The notes: a model not told the origin generated them from the letters alone. DNA of 64,000 bases from Streptantibioticus silvisoli (GCF_027947535.2 NZ_JAAGKO020000013.1:95884-159883); one strand, 5' to 3'. Shown: positions 8,271 through 16,928, numbered from the stretch's first letter. Translations and numbers: made by a program.

Positions 8271-8344
8271 GTACATGCTCCGCTGCGGTAGTCGTACGAT
8301 GCAATGAGTTACGAGTATCATACAACTATCTGGAAGGCTCCTGC
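8271..8344. promoter_or_regulatory. Divergent marR / FUSC exporter promoter with small palindromes
   Basis: The 74-bp spacer is unusually AT-rich for this genome. It contains the perfect palindrome TCGTACGA (8292-8299) and the odd-length palindrome GTATCATAC (8315-8323), followed by AACTATCTGG. These are plausible MarR dimer sites covering both promoters. No confident -35/-10 pair could be assigned. Confidence 0.5.
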
Positions 8345-11300
8345 ATGCCCAAGGGAGCGAACGGACCGGCGCGACGGGCGCTGGACCGGGTGCTGGGCTC
8401 CGACCCAGGACTGACCCGGCTGCGGACGGCCCTCGCGGGCGCCGTCACCATGATCAGCACCATGGCCCTGGAGTACGGCTACGCCCGCACCACCCACGCC
8501 GGCGCCCAGGGCACGATGATCGCGATCATGCTCGGCGCGATGCTCTCCATGATGGGCACGATGGCCCTGACCGGCAGCGCGGCCTGGCCCAAGATCCGCA
8601 CCGCCGTCTTCTTCCCGGTGGTGCTCGGCGCCGGCATGCTCGTCGGCGTCGAGGTCGCCGGCCGCACCGACCTGCAACTCGCGATGTTCGTCGCGGTGAT
8701 GTTCGTCGCGGTCTACGTCCGCCGCTTCGGCATGGCCTTCTTCTTCTACGGCTTCATGCTGTGGATCGGCTACTTCTTCGCCTCCTTCCTGCACGCCACC
8801 CTCGCCGGCCTGCCGACCCTGCTCTACGACGTCGCGCTGGCCACCGCCTGGGTGCTGCTGCTGATGTGCACCGTGCTGCGCACCCACCCCGGCCGCGCGC
8901 TGCGCCGGGTCGGCCGGGCCTTCGACGCCCGGGCCCGCGCGGTCGCCGGGGCCTGCGCCGCGCTGCTGGAGAGCGACCCGGACGACCCGTGGCGGATGGA
9001 CCGGCAACGGCGCAGGCTGCACGCCCGCCAGCACCGGCTGGCCGAGGCCGCGCTGATCATCGAGGGCTGGTCGGCGGAGAACGGCGCCCTGTCCGGCCCG
9101 GCCGCCGGCCCGCTGCTGCGCCGCCGGCTGCTCGACATCCACCTGACCGTCGACTCGCTGTCGGCCGCCGCCGAGACGCTGACCGCCGAGAGCGGCGCGC
9201 TGATCACCCCCGCCGCCCGCATCCTGGAGGCCGTCGCCCGCCGCGACCACGACTCCGCCGAAGCGCTGGCCCGGCTGATGCTCGACGCCGACGCGGACGC
9301 CGACCGTGACGGGCCCGCCCGGCACCTGGCCGCCGCCGTCGTCGACTACGTCGCCCTGGCCGAACGCCTGCCGGGCGCCGGCGCCGAAGACCGTGCCGAC
9401 TGGTCCGCCGACGAAGCGGCCGACGCCGAAGCCGACGCCGCGCTGCTGTCCGCCGAGGCCGCGGTCGAGTTCACCCCGACGCTGGCGCTCAACGCCGGCA
9501 TGCTGCCCGGGTCCGCCGCGGTGGCCGGCGCCGTCAAGGCCCGCGGCCACCGCTGGAACCCGTTCAGCCGCCTGTCGCTGACCACCCGGCAGGCCATCCA
9601 GGTGGCGATCGCCGCGACGCTGGCCATCCTCGCCGGCCGCGAACTGAACCAGACCCGCTACTACTGGGCGGTGCTGGCCACCTTTATCGCCTTCACCGGC
9701 ACCGCCACCCGCTCCGAGACCACCATCAAGGCCCTCAACCGGGTGGCGGGCACCCTGGTCGGGCTCGGCGCCGGCATCGGACTGGCCCACCTGACCGCCG
9801 GCCACACGCTGTGGACCCTCGCCGTCATCGTCGTCGCCATGGCCTGCGGCAACTACGTGGTGACCGTCTCCTACGCCGGCATGGTCTTCTGCGTCACCAT
9901 CATGGTCTCCCAGCTCTACGGCGTCCTGCACGAACTGTCCGCCCAACTCCTGCTGTTGCGGCTGGAGGAGACCGCGCTCGGCGCCGGCATCGGCATCGCC
10001 GTCGCCCTCGTCGTCGTGCCGACCAGCACCCGCGACACCGTCGTCACCGCCCGCCGCCGCTACTTCGCCGCGCTGTCCGACCTGCTCACCGCCTGCGCCA
10101 CCCGCATGGCCGCGCCCGCGCCGGGCGCCGCCGACCAGCAACCGCCCGCCACCGACGACGCGCTGGAGTCCCTCACCCGCACCCTCGACCACCGCTTCCA
10201 GCAACTCGCCCTGGTGGCACGGCCGTTGACTCGTCCACTGGTCTGGCGCAACGATCCGCGGCTGACCCGGCACCGGTTGACGCTGCTGGCCTCCACCACC
10301 CGCCACAGCCGGGCCCTCGCCCTGGCACCGCGCGACCCGCGGCGCACGGTGACCGACGCCGACCTCGCCGCCGCCTGCCGCGAACTCGCCGGCGTCGCGG
10401 GCGTGCTGGCCGAGGAACCCCCGGCCCGCCGGCACGGCCGCCGCCGCGCCGTCGACGTCACCGCCCGGCTGGAGGCCGCCGACGCCGCGCTCTACGCCCA
10501 CCGGCCGCAGGGCGGCACCTCCGGTGCCCCGCCGGCCGGCCGCCGGCTGGCCCACCTGCGCCAGCTGCTGCACGAACTCGCCCTCGCCCCCGGCGTGTCC
10601 TACGCGTTCCCGGCCGGCACCGGCGTCCTGCCGGCCGCCGCGGTCCCGCCCGCCGTCCCCGCCGCGCCCGCCCGCCCCGCGGTGGCCGCCGGACCGGCCG
10701 GCGCCCGGCCGACCGCGCACGGCCTGGTGCGTGACGGCGCCGGACGACCGCTGGCCCGCGCCGCGCTGACGATCGGCGACGCGCAGGGCCGCGAGGTCGC
10801 GCGGACCGCCACCGGCCAGGACGGCGGCTTCACCGTCGAACTGCCCGGCCCCGGCACGTACGTGCTGTCCGGCGCCGCCGAGGGTCACCTGTCCGGCGCG
10901 ATCCCCTTCGCGGCGGAGGGCCGGCCGGTGGAGATCGGGCTGGAGCTGTCGTCGTTCGGCGGACTGACCGGCGTGGTCCGCGACGCGGTGACCGGCGCCG
11001 GCGTGCCGGGCGCCTTCCTGACCGTCACCGGGTCCGGCCAGGCCGAGGTCTGCTCGGGGCAGTCCGCACTGGACGGCGGCTACCACCTCGACGGCCTCGC
11101 CGCCGGCCGGTACGCCCTCACTGTCGGCGCCCGCGGCTACCAGGCCGCCTCCAGCCCGTTCGACATGCCGGTCACCGAGCCGGGCGGTTCGGTCTGGTGG
11201 GAGGTCCGTCTCGCCCCGGCCGCCTGGGGCTACGACCCCACCGCCGCGCCCGTCGGCCGGCAGGCCTACCAGGGCGTCCAGGCACCCGGCGAACCCCCGG

Positions 11301-11347
11301 CGGTCCGGGGCACCCGCACCGGCGGCGGCCAGCACCGGCTGACGTGA
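8345..11347 (+). CDS. FUSC/aromatic-acid-exporter-like protein fused to two carboxypeptidase-regulatory-like domains
   Basis: A 1000-residue inner-membrane protein. Residues about 25-185 and 420-560 are two blocks of closely packed helices, the duplicated FUSC/YccS-like arrangement of aromatic acid and fusaric acid exporters. Between and after them are helical cytoplasmic regions (AFDARARAVAGACAALLE; LEETALGAGIGIAVALVVVP). An Ala/Pro-rich linker at about 755-790 leads to two beta-sandwich repeats of the carboxypeptidase regulatory-like type. The first is around GLVRDGAGRPLARAALTIGD; the second is around GVVRDAVTGAGVPGAFLTVTG with DGGYHLDGLAAGRYALTVGA. Such a tail is not part of standard FUSC exporters. 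ATG 8345 has GGAAGG upstream. The divergent MarR gene is the likely regulator. The substrate is unknown. Confidence 0.82.
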   Translation: MPKGANGPARRALDRVLGSDPGLTRLRTALAGAVTMISTMALEYGYARTTHAGAQGTMIAIMLGAMLSMMGTMALTGSAAWPKIRTAVFFPVVLGAGMLVGVEVAGRTDLQLAMFVAVMFVAVYVRRFGMAFFFYGFMLWIGYFFASFLHATLAGLPTLLYDVALATAWVLLLMCTVLRTHPGRALRRVGRAFDARARAVAGACAALLESDPDDPWRMDRQRRRLHARQHRLAEAALIIEGWSAENGALSGPAAGPLLRRRLLDIHLTVDSLSAAAETLTAESGALITPAARILEAVARRDHDSAEALARLMLDADADADRDGPARHLAAAVVDYVALAERLPGAGAEDRADWSADEAADAEADAALLSAEAAVEFTPTLALNAGMLPGSAAVAGAVKARGHRWNPFSRLSLTTRQAIQVAIAATLAILAGRELNQTRYYWAVLATFIAFTGTATRSETTIKALNRVAGTLVGLGAGIGLAHLTAGHTLWTLAVIVVAMACGNYVVTVSYAGMVFCVTIMVSQLYGVLHELSAQLLLLRLEETALGAGIGIAVALVVVPTSTRDTVVTARRRYFAALSDLLTACATRMAAPAPGAADQQPPATDDALESLTRTLDHRFQQLALVARPLTRPLVWRNDPRLTRHRLTLLASTTRHSRALALAPRDPRRTVTDADLAAACRELAGVAGVLAEEPPARRHGRRRAVDVTARLEAADAALYAHRPQGGTSGAPPAGRRLAHLRQLLHELALAPGVSYAFPAGTGVLPAAAVPPAVPAAPARPAVAAGPAGARPTAHGLVRDGAGRPLARAALTIGDAQGREVARTATGQDGGFTVELPGPGTYVLSGAAEGHLSGAIPFAAEGRPVEIGLELSSFGGLTGVVRDAVTGAGVPGAFLTVTGSGQAEVCSGQSALDGGYHLDGLAAGRYALTVGARGYQAASSPFDMPVTEPGGSVWWEVRLAPAAWGYDPTAAPVGRQAYQGVQAPGEPPAVRGTRTGGGQHRLT

Positions 11348-11351
11348 GGCC

Positions 11352-11585
11352 GCCGCAGCCGGAACGTTTCTGCCGGGACGCCGGGCCGCCGGGAGCCGGG
11401 ACGCCGGGAGCCGGAGCGCCTCCGCAGCCGGAGCGCCTCCGCCGGGACGCCGGGACGCCTCCGCAGCCGTGACGCCGGGACGCCGGAGCGCCTCCGCAGC
11501 CGGCACGCTTCCGCCGGAACGCCTCCGCCGCCGGAACACCCCCGCGAACCGTGACGCCGCCGCGACCGTGACGCCGCCCCCGGAA
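11352..11585. repeat. Degenerate direct repeats in convergent gap
   Basis: Repeated elements such as GGAGCGCCTCCGCAGCC and GGGACGCCGGGACGCC fill the 242-bp gap between the convergent FUSC and FAD/NAD(P)-binding genes. Periods are irregular (roughly 17-30 bp). There is no gene or clear terminator. Confidence 0.55.
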
Positions 11586-11589
11586 AACC

Positions 11590-13491
11590 TCAGGCCAGCG
11601 TTCGCAGGATGAGGCGGGCGGCGGCGTCGTTCTGGCGGAAGGCGGGCGCGTCGGTGCGAGGGCGGGCGAAGGCCGCCACCGCGCGGCTGTTGGTGGGCGC
11701 CCCCAGCGCGATCCGCCGCGGGTGCGGGCCGCCGGCCGACGGATCGACGATCCGGCCGTCCGGCGCGATGGTGATCAGCCCGGAGCGGTGGGTGCCGGTC
11801 CGGTCGCCGATGACCTCCTCGGTGAGTTCGCCGGCCTCCCACAGGCCGCGCAGCAGCGGATCCGCGGTCCGCTCCAGCGACGCGCGCGGCAGGTACGCCT
11901 CGATGAGCGCCGTGGCCCGCACCGAGTGCCCCGGCACCGTCGCGCTGCTCGCCACGAACACCCCGCCCCCCTCGTCCGCCGCCACCCGCAGGTCCGCGCC
12001 GAGGAAACGCACCACCCCGGCGCGCGACAGCGCCTGCAACTGGCGCAGCCGAAAGCCCGGCGGGCCGGAGGCGAGGAAGCTGAAGAAGCCGTGCCACCAG
12101 CCGTCCAGCTCGCGCGCCGCGGACCGCGCCGCGATCCGGCCGCCGGCCAGGAACCCCGGCAACTGCCCGTAGACCGACAGCAGTCCGAGGAACGCCCCGA
12201 GGTCCGCGCTGTATGCCTCGTCCTCGCGCCGGTCGACGTCGTGGGAGACGTACGCGCGCAGGTACCGCTGGAAGTCGGCCGCCGAATCGAACACCCGCCC
12301 GGCCAGCGGATGGTCGAGCGCCTCGAAGTCCAGCCGGTCACCGGCGGCCGGCACCGCGCGGGCCACCAGGTCCGCCATCCCCGGCGCGTACCAGTCGAGC
12401 CGGTCGTAGTCGGCCAGGAACCGCGGCCAGTCCAGCGCGGTGCGTTCCGGATGGGCGTGGAACAGCTCGTGGTAGTGGCCGAACCCGATCTCCTTGGCCA
12501 TCAGCGGCCACAGGTCGCGGCGCAGGTCCAGCGGATCGCCGCCGGCCCGCAGCCGCCGGGCCTGCGGCGGGCCGAAGTAGCGCGGCAGCGGCGGCCGCGG
12601 ACCGCCCAACCGGTAGCCGGTCTTCGCGTGGTACGGCACGCCGCGCCGCGAACCGGCGTGAATCACCGGCTCCTTGCCCGACGGCAGATAGGTCAGCGAC
12701 CCGTCCGCCTCCTCACGGTAGGCGCCGCCGCGGCCCTCGGTCAGCAGGACCACCAGGTCGACGAAGGCCAGCCCCATGCCGCGCAGTATCACCTCCTCCC
12801 CGGGCGCCAGATCACCCAGCCGCGCGTCGCAGGAGTACTCGGGCGGCAGGTGGAACAGCCCGTGGGCCTGCGCGAACTCCGCCAGCGCCTCGTGCTCGGG
12901 GGCCGGTACCGACCGCAGGTGCCCCTGGGCGAGGACCACCAGATCCGCCGTCAGCGGCATCACCTCGCCGGCCAGCCACACCGACTGCCGCCCGCCGGGC
13001 GAGCCGGTGACGCAGGTGGCGGTCGTCGGATGGTGCTCGACCCGGACGGTGTCCGGCAGGTCGGCCAGCACCCGGCGGTAGACCCAGTCCAGGTAGGCGC
13101 TCTGCGCCCGCCGGGTGGCGAAGTCGGTCGGGGCGAGCCCGGCCAGTTCCTCGCGCACGTCGGACGGCGGTTCCTCGTACGGCTCCCAGCGCGGCGCCCG
13201 CCCGGCGAACTGCGCCGCCCAATCGGCCAGCGACGGCCCCGGGCGCACCGGTCCCTCGACCGTCGAGCTGTCGTCGGTGAACATCGTGACGTCCTCCGCC
13301 ATCGAGTTCATCCGCAGCAGCGGCGACTGGTCCATCCGCCACACCCGCCCGGGGCCCGGCGGACAGGGGTCGACCAGGTGGACGCGCAGCGGCCGGCCGC
13401 TCCACAGTTCGGCCGCGCCGGCGGCCATCCGCTCCAGCAGTCCGGTGGCCCGCGGCCCGGCGCCGACCACCACCACCGTGCGTTCCGTCAC
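11590..13491 (-). CDS. FAD/NAD(P)-binding protein (NAD_binding_9 type)
   Basis: A 633-residue protein opening with a dinucleotide-binding fold (TVVVVGAGPRATGLLERMA). The segment GPGRVWRMDQSPLLRMNSM is characteristic of the FAD/NAD(P)-binding family found next to flavin-dependent monooxygenases. A second redox segment reads LVVLAQGHLRSVPAPEHE, and the C-terminal part has LITIAPDGRIVDPSAGGPHP. It resembles N-hydroxylating and Baeyer-Villiger-type flavoproteins only in general fold; no specific reaction can be assigned. It is the last gene of a leftward operon after two LLM flavin monooxygenases (66 bp downstream of the second). It could supply reduced flavin or perform another oxidation step on the same organosulfur substrate; both ideas are inference. 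Confidence 0.78.
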   Translation of the reverse strand: MTERTVVVVGAGPRATGLLERMAAGAAELWSGRPLRVHLVDPCPPGPGRVWRMDQSPLLRMNSMAEDVTMFTDDSSTVEGPVRPGPSLADWAAQFAGRAPRWEPYEEPPSDVREELAGLAPTDFATRRAQSAYLDWVYRRVLADLPDTVRVEHHPTTATCVTGSPGGRQSVWLAGEVMPLTADLVVLAQGHLRSVPAPEHEALAEFAQAHGLFHLPPEYSCDARLGDLAPGEEVILRGMGLAFVDLVVLLTEGRGGAYREEADGSLTYLPSGKEPVIHAGSRRGVPYHAKTGYRLGGPRPPLPRYFGPPQARRLRAGGDPLDLRRDLWPLMAKEIGFGHYHELFHAHPERTALDWPRFLADYDRLDWYAPGMADLVARAVPAAGDRLDFEALDHPLAGRVFDSAADFQRYLRAYVSHDVDRREDEAYSADLGAFLGLLSVYGQLPGFLAGGRIAARSAARELDGWWHGFFSFLASGPPGFRLRQLQALSRAGVVRFLGADLRVAADEGGGVFVASSATVPGHSVRATALIEAYLPRASLERTADPLLRGLWEAGELTEEVIGDRTGTHRSGLITIAPDGRIVDPSAGGPHPRRIALGAPTNSRAVAAFARPRTDAPAFRQNDAAARLILRTLA

Positions 13492-13557
13492 CGCCGCCCC
13501 CCGCCGCCCGGCCGGTTCACCGCTCGCCCGGCCCGCCGCCGGGTGCCACCGCGGACC

Positions 13558-14934
13558 TCACCGGGTCACCACCGCGCCGTCACGCGGGCCGCGCGGCGCC
13601 CCGAGGCCGAGGTGGTCGCGCAGAGTGTCGCCCGCGTACTCGGTGCGGAAGACGCCGCGCTCCTGGAGCAGCGGCACCACGGTGTCGGCGAACTCGTCGA
13701 GGCCGCCCGGCGTCAGGTGCGGCACGAGGATGAAGCCGTCGCTGGCGTCGGTCTGCACGAACTCGTTGAGCGAGGCGGCCACGGCCGCCGGGGTGCCGAT
13801 GAACGACTGGCGGCCGGAGACCTCGATGATCAGCTCGCGGATCGACAGCTGCTTGGCCTCGGCCAGCGCCCGCCACTCGGCGGCGGTGGCGAGCGGGTCG
13901 CGGTGCATGCGCACGCTGGCCCGGCCGCGGGCCACGGTGTTCTCGCCGGCCAGCGGGTCGACGGACGGCAGCGGGCCGTCCGGGTCGTAGCCGCTCAGGT
14001 CGCGGTTCCACAGCTGTTCGAGCAGCTTGATCGCGGTCTGCCCGCTGACCTGCTGGTGGCGGATCACGTGCGCCCGTTCGCGGGCCTCGGCGTCGGTGGC
14101 GCCCAGCACGAAGGTGACCCCCGGCAGGATCTTCAGCTCGTCGGGGGAACGGCCGTAACGCGCCAGCCGGCCCTTGACGTCGGCGTAGAAGGCCCGGCCG
14201 GCCTCCAGGGTGCCGTGCCGGGTGAAGATGGCGTCGGCGGCCGAGGCGGCGAACTCGCGGCCCTCCTCGGAGTCGCCGGCCTGGAAGATCACCGGCCGCC
14301 CCTGCGGGGAGCGCGGCACGTTGAACTGCCCGGTGATGTCGAACTGGCTGACGTGGTGGTCGAAGGCGCCGGCGTCCGGATCGCCGAGGAAGACGCCGGA
14401 GCCCTGGTCCGCGACCACCTCGTCACCGCGCCAGGAGTCGAACAGCACCTGGGTGGCGGCCAGGAACTGCCGGGCCCGCTCGTAGCGGTCCGGCTGCGCG
14501 AGGTAGCCGCCGCGGCGGAAGTTCTCACCGGTGAACTCGTCCCAGGACGTCACCACGTTCCACGCCGCCCGCCCGGCCGACAGGTGGTCCAGCGTCGCGA
14601 ACTGCCGTGCCACCTCGTACGGTTCGTTGAACGTGGAGTTGATCGTCCCGGCCAGCCCCAGCTTGTCGGTCACCGCGGCCAGCGCGGCCAGCACGGTGAA
14701 GGTGTCGGGCCGCCCGACGACGTCGAGGTCGTAGATCTGCCCGTTCTGCTCGCGCAGCCGCAGTCCCTCGGCGAGGAACAGGAAGTCGAACTTGGCCCGT
14801 TCCGCGGTACGCGCGAGGTGGACGAAGGAGCTGAAGTCGATCTGGCTGCCGGAGGCCGGGTCGCTCCACACGGTGGTGTTGTTCACCCCGGGGAAGTGCG
14901 CGGCCAGGTGTATCTGCTTGGCGTTCTCACTCAT
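13558..14934 (-). CDS. LLM-class flavin-dependent monooxygenase (NtaA/SnaA/DszA type)
   Basis: A 458-residue class C flavin monooxygenase of the luciferase-like TIM-barrel family, using FMNH2 from a separate reductase. Landmarks are the N-terminal QIHLAAHFPGVNNTTVWSDP, the family sequence FDFLFLAEGLRLRE, and TINSTFNEPYEVARQFATLD with HLSAGRAAWNVVTSWDEF. The central GRPVIFQAGDSEEGREFA and the C-terminal GGLDEFADTVVPLLQERGVF are typical of the NtaA/DszA/SnaA subgroup, which cleaves C-N or C-S bonds or oxidises sulfones. ATG 14934 (MSENAKQ) follows GGAGG by 12 nt; a GTG at 14961 would overlap the upstream stop and has no ribosome site. It lies 27 bp after a second LLM enzyme in the operon headed by a cysteine-containing leader peptide. 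Confidence 0.9.
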   Translation of the reverse strand: MSENAKQIHLAAHFPGVNNTTVWSDPASGSQIDFSSFVHLARTAERAKFDFLFLAEGLRLREQNGQIYDLDVVGRPDTFTVLAALAAVTDKLGLAGTINSTFNEPYEVARQFATLDHLSAGRAAWNVVTSWDEFTGENFRRGGYLAQPDRYERARQFLAATQVLFDSWRGDEVVADQGSGVFLGDPDAGAFDHHVSQFDITGQFNVPRSPQGRPVIFQAGDSEEGREFAASAADAIFTRHGTLEAGRAFYADVKGRLARYGRSPDELKILPGVTFVLGATDAEARERAHVIRHQQVSGQTAIKLLEQLWNRDLSGYDPDGPLPSVDPLAGENTVARGRASVRMHRDPLATAAEWRALAEAKQLSIRELIIEVSGRQSFIGTPAAVAASLNEFVQTDASDGFILVPHLTPGGLDEFADTVVPLLQERGVFRTEYAGDTLRDHLGLGAPRGPRDGAVVTR

Positions 14935-14961
14935 GACGGGCGTGGTCCTCCGGGTCGGCAC

Positions 14962-16164
14962 TCAGGCGGCCGCGTAGCGGTTGGCGGGACGCGGCAGGCC
15001 CAGCAGGCCGCGCAGGGTGTCCGCCTCGTAGGCGGTGCGGAACGCGCCCCGGCGCTGGAGTTCGGGCACCAGCTGCCGGGTGATCCGCTCCAGGTCGTGG
15101 GGCAGGACGGCCGGGTGCAGCCGGAAACCGGTCAGCCCGGCCCCCTGCCACGCCTGGATCAGGTCGGCCAGCTGGGCGGCGGTGCCGGCGAAGACGTAGG
15201 CGTCGGGGGAGAAGGCGGCGCCGTCCAGCGCGTCCAGCCGCTCCCGGCGCTCGGCGGCCTCCCGCTCGGTGTCGCCGAGCACCACCACCAGGTCGCCGAA
15301 GACGTGCACGGTCTGCGACTCCCGCCCGGCGGCGGCCTGCTCCTCCCGCACGGCGGTCACGATCGCGGCCGCCCGCCGGTCGTCGTGCGGGGTGACGAAG
15401 CCGATGTCGGTGGACCGGCCGATCAGCCGGTACGGCACGGCCTGATGTCCCAGCGCCGCCACCGGCGGCTGCCCCTGCGGCGGGCGCGGGGTGATCGACG
15501 GGCCCCGGACCCGGAAGTGGTCGCCCTCGAAGTCGACGTAGTGCAGCTTGCCGCGGTCCACGAAGCGGCCGGTCGCCACGTCGCGGATCACCGCGTCGTC
15601 CTCCCAGCTGTCCCACAGCCGCCGCACCACCTCGATCCAGTCGGCCGCCTCCTCGAAGAACTCCTCCAGCACCGGACCGGCCGCGGTCCCCGCCTGCCCG
15701 GCGCCGAGCGGCGGAACGGTACGCCGCCCGAACAGCGCCGCGTCCGCGGGATCGAGCGAGACCTTCACCCGCACCCCGGCCCGCCCGCCGCTGACGTAGT
15801 CCAGCGTGGCGATCGCCTTGGACACGTGGAACGGCTCGGTGTGGGTGACCACCGCCGTCGGCACCAGTCCGATGTGCGACGTCAGCGGCGCCACCCGGGA
15901 CGCGACGAGCACCGCGTCCAGCCGCCCGCGCACCCGGTCGGGCCGGCCGGCCGCACCGGTCTCGCCCGCCGGGCGCAGCCCCAGCGAGTCCTCGATCGTC
16001 ACGAAGTCCAGCAGCCCGTTCTCGGCCTCCGCCACCAGTGCGGCCCAGTACCCGGCGGTGAGCAACTCGCGTGGCCGCGCGCCGGGTTCACGCCAGGCGG
16101 CGGGATGCCGCCCCGCGCCGTCGAGCGCGACGGCGAGCCGGACCGGCGAAGGCGATGAAGGCAT
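14962..16164 (-). CDS. LLM-class flavin-dependent oxidoreductase
   Basis: A 400-residue luciferase-like flavin oxidoreductase, only distantly similar to its downstream neighbour. It shows VRLAVALDGAGRHPAAW, the alkanesulfonate-monooxygenase-like ENGLLDFVTIEDSLGLRP, and THTEPFHVSKAIATLDYVSG, followed by FMN-site features near LGHQAVPYRLIGRSTDIGF. The C-terminus GFRLHPAVLPHDLERITRQL is typical of the family. ATG 16164 is preceded by AGGAAG. It is the first enzyme gene after the leader peptide at 16400-16540 and probably acts on a sulfur- or nitrogen-containing organic compound with the next gene. The sulfur assignment rests on the leader peptide and on the divergent SAM-IV-controlled transporter, not on a substrate-specific motif. 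Confidence 0.87.
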   Translation of the reverse strand: MPSSPSPVRLAVALDGAGRHPAAWREPGARPRELLTAGYWAALVAEAENGLLDFVTIEDSLGLRPAGETGAAGRPDRVRGRLDAVLVASRVAPLTSHIGLVPTAVVTHTEPFHVSKAIATLDYVSGGRAGVRVKVSLDPADAALFGRRTVPPLGAGQAGTAAGPVLEEFFEEAADWIEVVRRLWDSWEDDAVIRDVATGRFVDRGKLHYVDFEGDHFRVRGPSITPRPPQGQPPVAALGHQAVPYRLIGRSTDIGFVTPHDDRRAAAIVTAVREEQAAAGRESQTVHVFGDLVVVLGDTEREAAERRERLDALDGAAFSPDAYVFAGTAAQLADLIQAWQGAGLTGFRLHPAVLPHDLERITRQLVPELQRRGAFRTAYEADTLRGLLGLPRPANRYAAA

Positions 16165-16306
16165 GGGGAAATACCACTTCCTGCTGAAACGAATTCGGAA
16201 TCCGATGCGGACGTGCGGCATCGCGATCGCGCCGTACCGTGAATGCGGGCAGGTCTTTCGCCCGGCGGACCGAATACCGTGGACGCCGTACGGAAAAGAT
16301 CGCGGG

Positions 16307-16332
16307 AAAACCGGAACGCCGGTCCGGCCGGC
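16307..16332 (-). terminator. Possible attenuator hairpin between leader peptide and LLM operon
   Basis: On the leftward transcript GCCGG-CCGGA-CCGGC (plus-strand 16318-16332) forms a 5-bp GC stem. It is followed within 7 nt by a run of four T (plus-strand AAAA at 16307-16310). It lies in the 235-bp gap between the leader-peptide stop and the first LLM gene, where an attenuator would be expected. The stem is short and alternative pairings exist, so confidence is low. Confidence 0.35.
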
Positions 16333-16399
16333 AGCCGGGCCCGAGCCGGCCAGGGCCCCGGTGGTGAGGAATGGCAGCGCCCGCGGTGAACCGGAAGTG

Positions 16400-16540
16400 C
16401 TACGCCGCCGCGCTTCGGCACGCCGGACACAGCGCGCCGGCGACCCGCTGGAGATCGATGTGCCGGCGGGAGAACGCCCGCAGTTGGGGCCGGCAGGAAC
16501 CGGCGCCGGTACGCTCGGTACGCCTGGACGTCCCGCTCAT
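16400..16540 (-). CDS. Cysteine-containing putative leader peptide (46 aa) of LLM operon
   Basis: A short frame starting at ATG 16540 with AAGGGGGTGG about 7 nt upstream. It encodes 46 residues ending in SRRHIDLQRVAGALCPAC followed by RSAAA. The block RRH-[IV]-D-L-x-R-V-x-x-A-L-C-P-A also occurs in the divergent leader at 16929-17057. It matches the conserved motif of short Streptomyces peptides annotated as putative leader peptides ahead of sulfur-assimilation genes. The two late cysteines (CPAC), close to the stop, would let ribosome stalling sense cysteinyl-tRNA, as described for cysteine-rich upstream ORFs in mycobacteria. The first LLM gene starts 235 bp downstream. The start is moderately certain; an in-frame GTG one codon upstream is also possible. 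Confidence 0.8.
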   Translation of the reverse strand: MSGTSRRTERTGAGSCRPQLRAFSRRHIDLQRVAGALCPACRSAAA

Positions 16541-16629
16541 CACCGCCACCCCCTTCGCACAGCCGCTGGCGACTGTCATGGCCTCCGGCAACGATAACCA
16601 CGCCGCGCCCGCACACACAATGCCTCCCG

Positions 16630-16665
16630 TGTTGCGGGAAGATGAAAATGTTGCGGGAACATGAA
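16630..16665. promoter_or_regulatory. Near-perfect 17-bp direct repeat in the divergent promoter region
   Basis: TGTTGCGGGAAGATGAA (16630-16646) and TGTTGCGGGAACATGAA (16649-16665) differ at one base and are spaced 19 bp start to start, about two helical turns. They sit 90 bp upstream of the leftward leader-peptide start and 120 bp upstream of the rightward riboswitch, in the only AT-richer part of the spacer. This geometry suits an activator or repressor binding as a tandem dimer over the leftward promoter. Confidence 0.65.
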
Positions 16666-16784
16666 CGCCGCCATTGCGCGGACAGATTGTCATCCCAACG
16701 GTGACCGGCGGGAATTCGGCGCGGCGATCCCGGTCACACGCACCGGGGATTGTCTCCCGCTATTCGAGCGGTTAACGTGAGCGC

Positions 16785-16912
16785 CGGTGACGAGTGTCAG
16801 CGTCAAGCCCTGGCTTGCTGACCGGCAACCCCCTCTCCCGCGGCGGGGTGCTCCAGGTGACGACCCGGCGGGGCCCGACACCCCGTCAGCGCGAAGCCCC
16901 GCGGGGCCCGGA
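16785..16912 (+). promoter_or_regulatory. SAM-IV riboswitch
   Basis: The RNA reads GGTGACGAGTGTCAGCGTC and continues into a helix CAAGCC/GGCTTG (16804-16809 with 16812-16817). The near-invariant ACCGGCAACC (16821-16830), a hairpin ACCCC...GGGGT (16828-16832 with 16845-16849) and GGTGACGACC (16856-16865) follow. This order and wording match the SAM-IV class as I know it from Streptomyces and Mycobacterium. The diagnostic loop-to-core pseudoknot is present as CCTGG (16809-16813) pairing with CCAGG (16853-16857), where other family members have CCCGG/CCGGG: a compensatory change. Two GC hairpins follow (about 16867-16888 and 16895-16908), the second just before the leader-peptide ribosome site. 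The outer P1 helix pairs imperfectly in my alignment. SAM binding is expected to lower expression of the downstream operon. Confidence 0.88.
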
Positions 16913-16928
16913 CCAGTTGGAGGACGAC

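Noticed and set aside
11722..16158. 1478-codon plus-strand frame across the LLM operon
   Set aside because: It is antisense to three well-recognised flavoprotein genes and has no domain similarity.
16541..16784. A second SAM-IV riboswitch for the leftward LLM operon
   Set aside because: I looked for the ACCGGCAACC core and the GGGGT hairpin on the minus strand and found neither; only the leader peptide serves that side.
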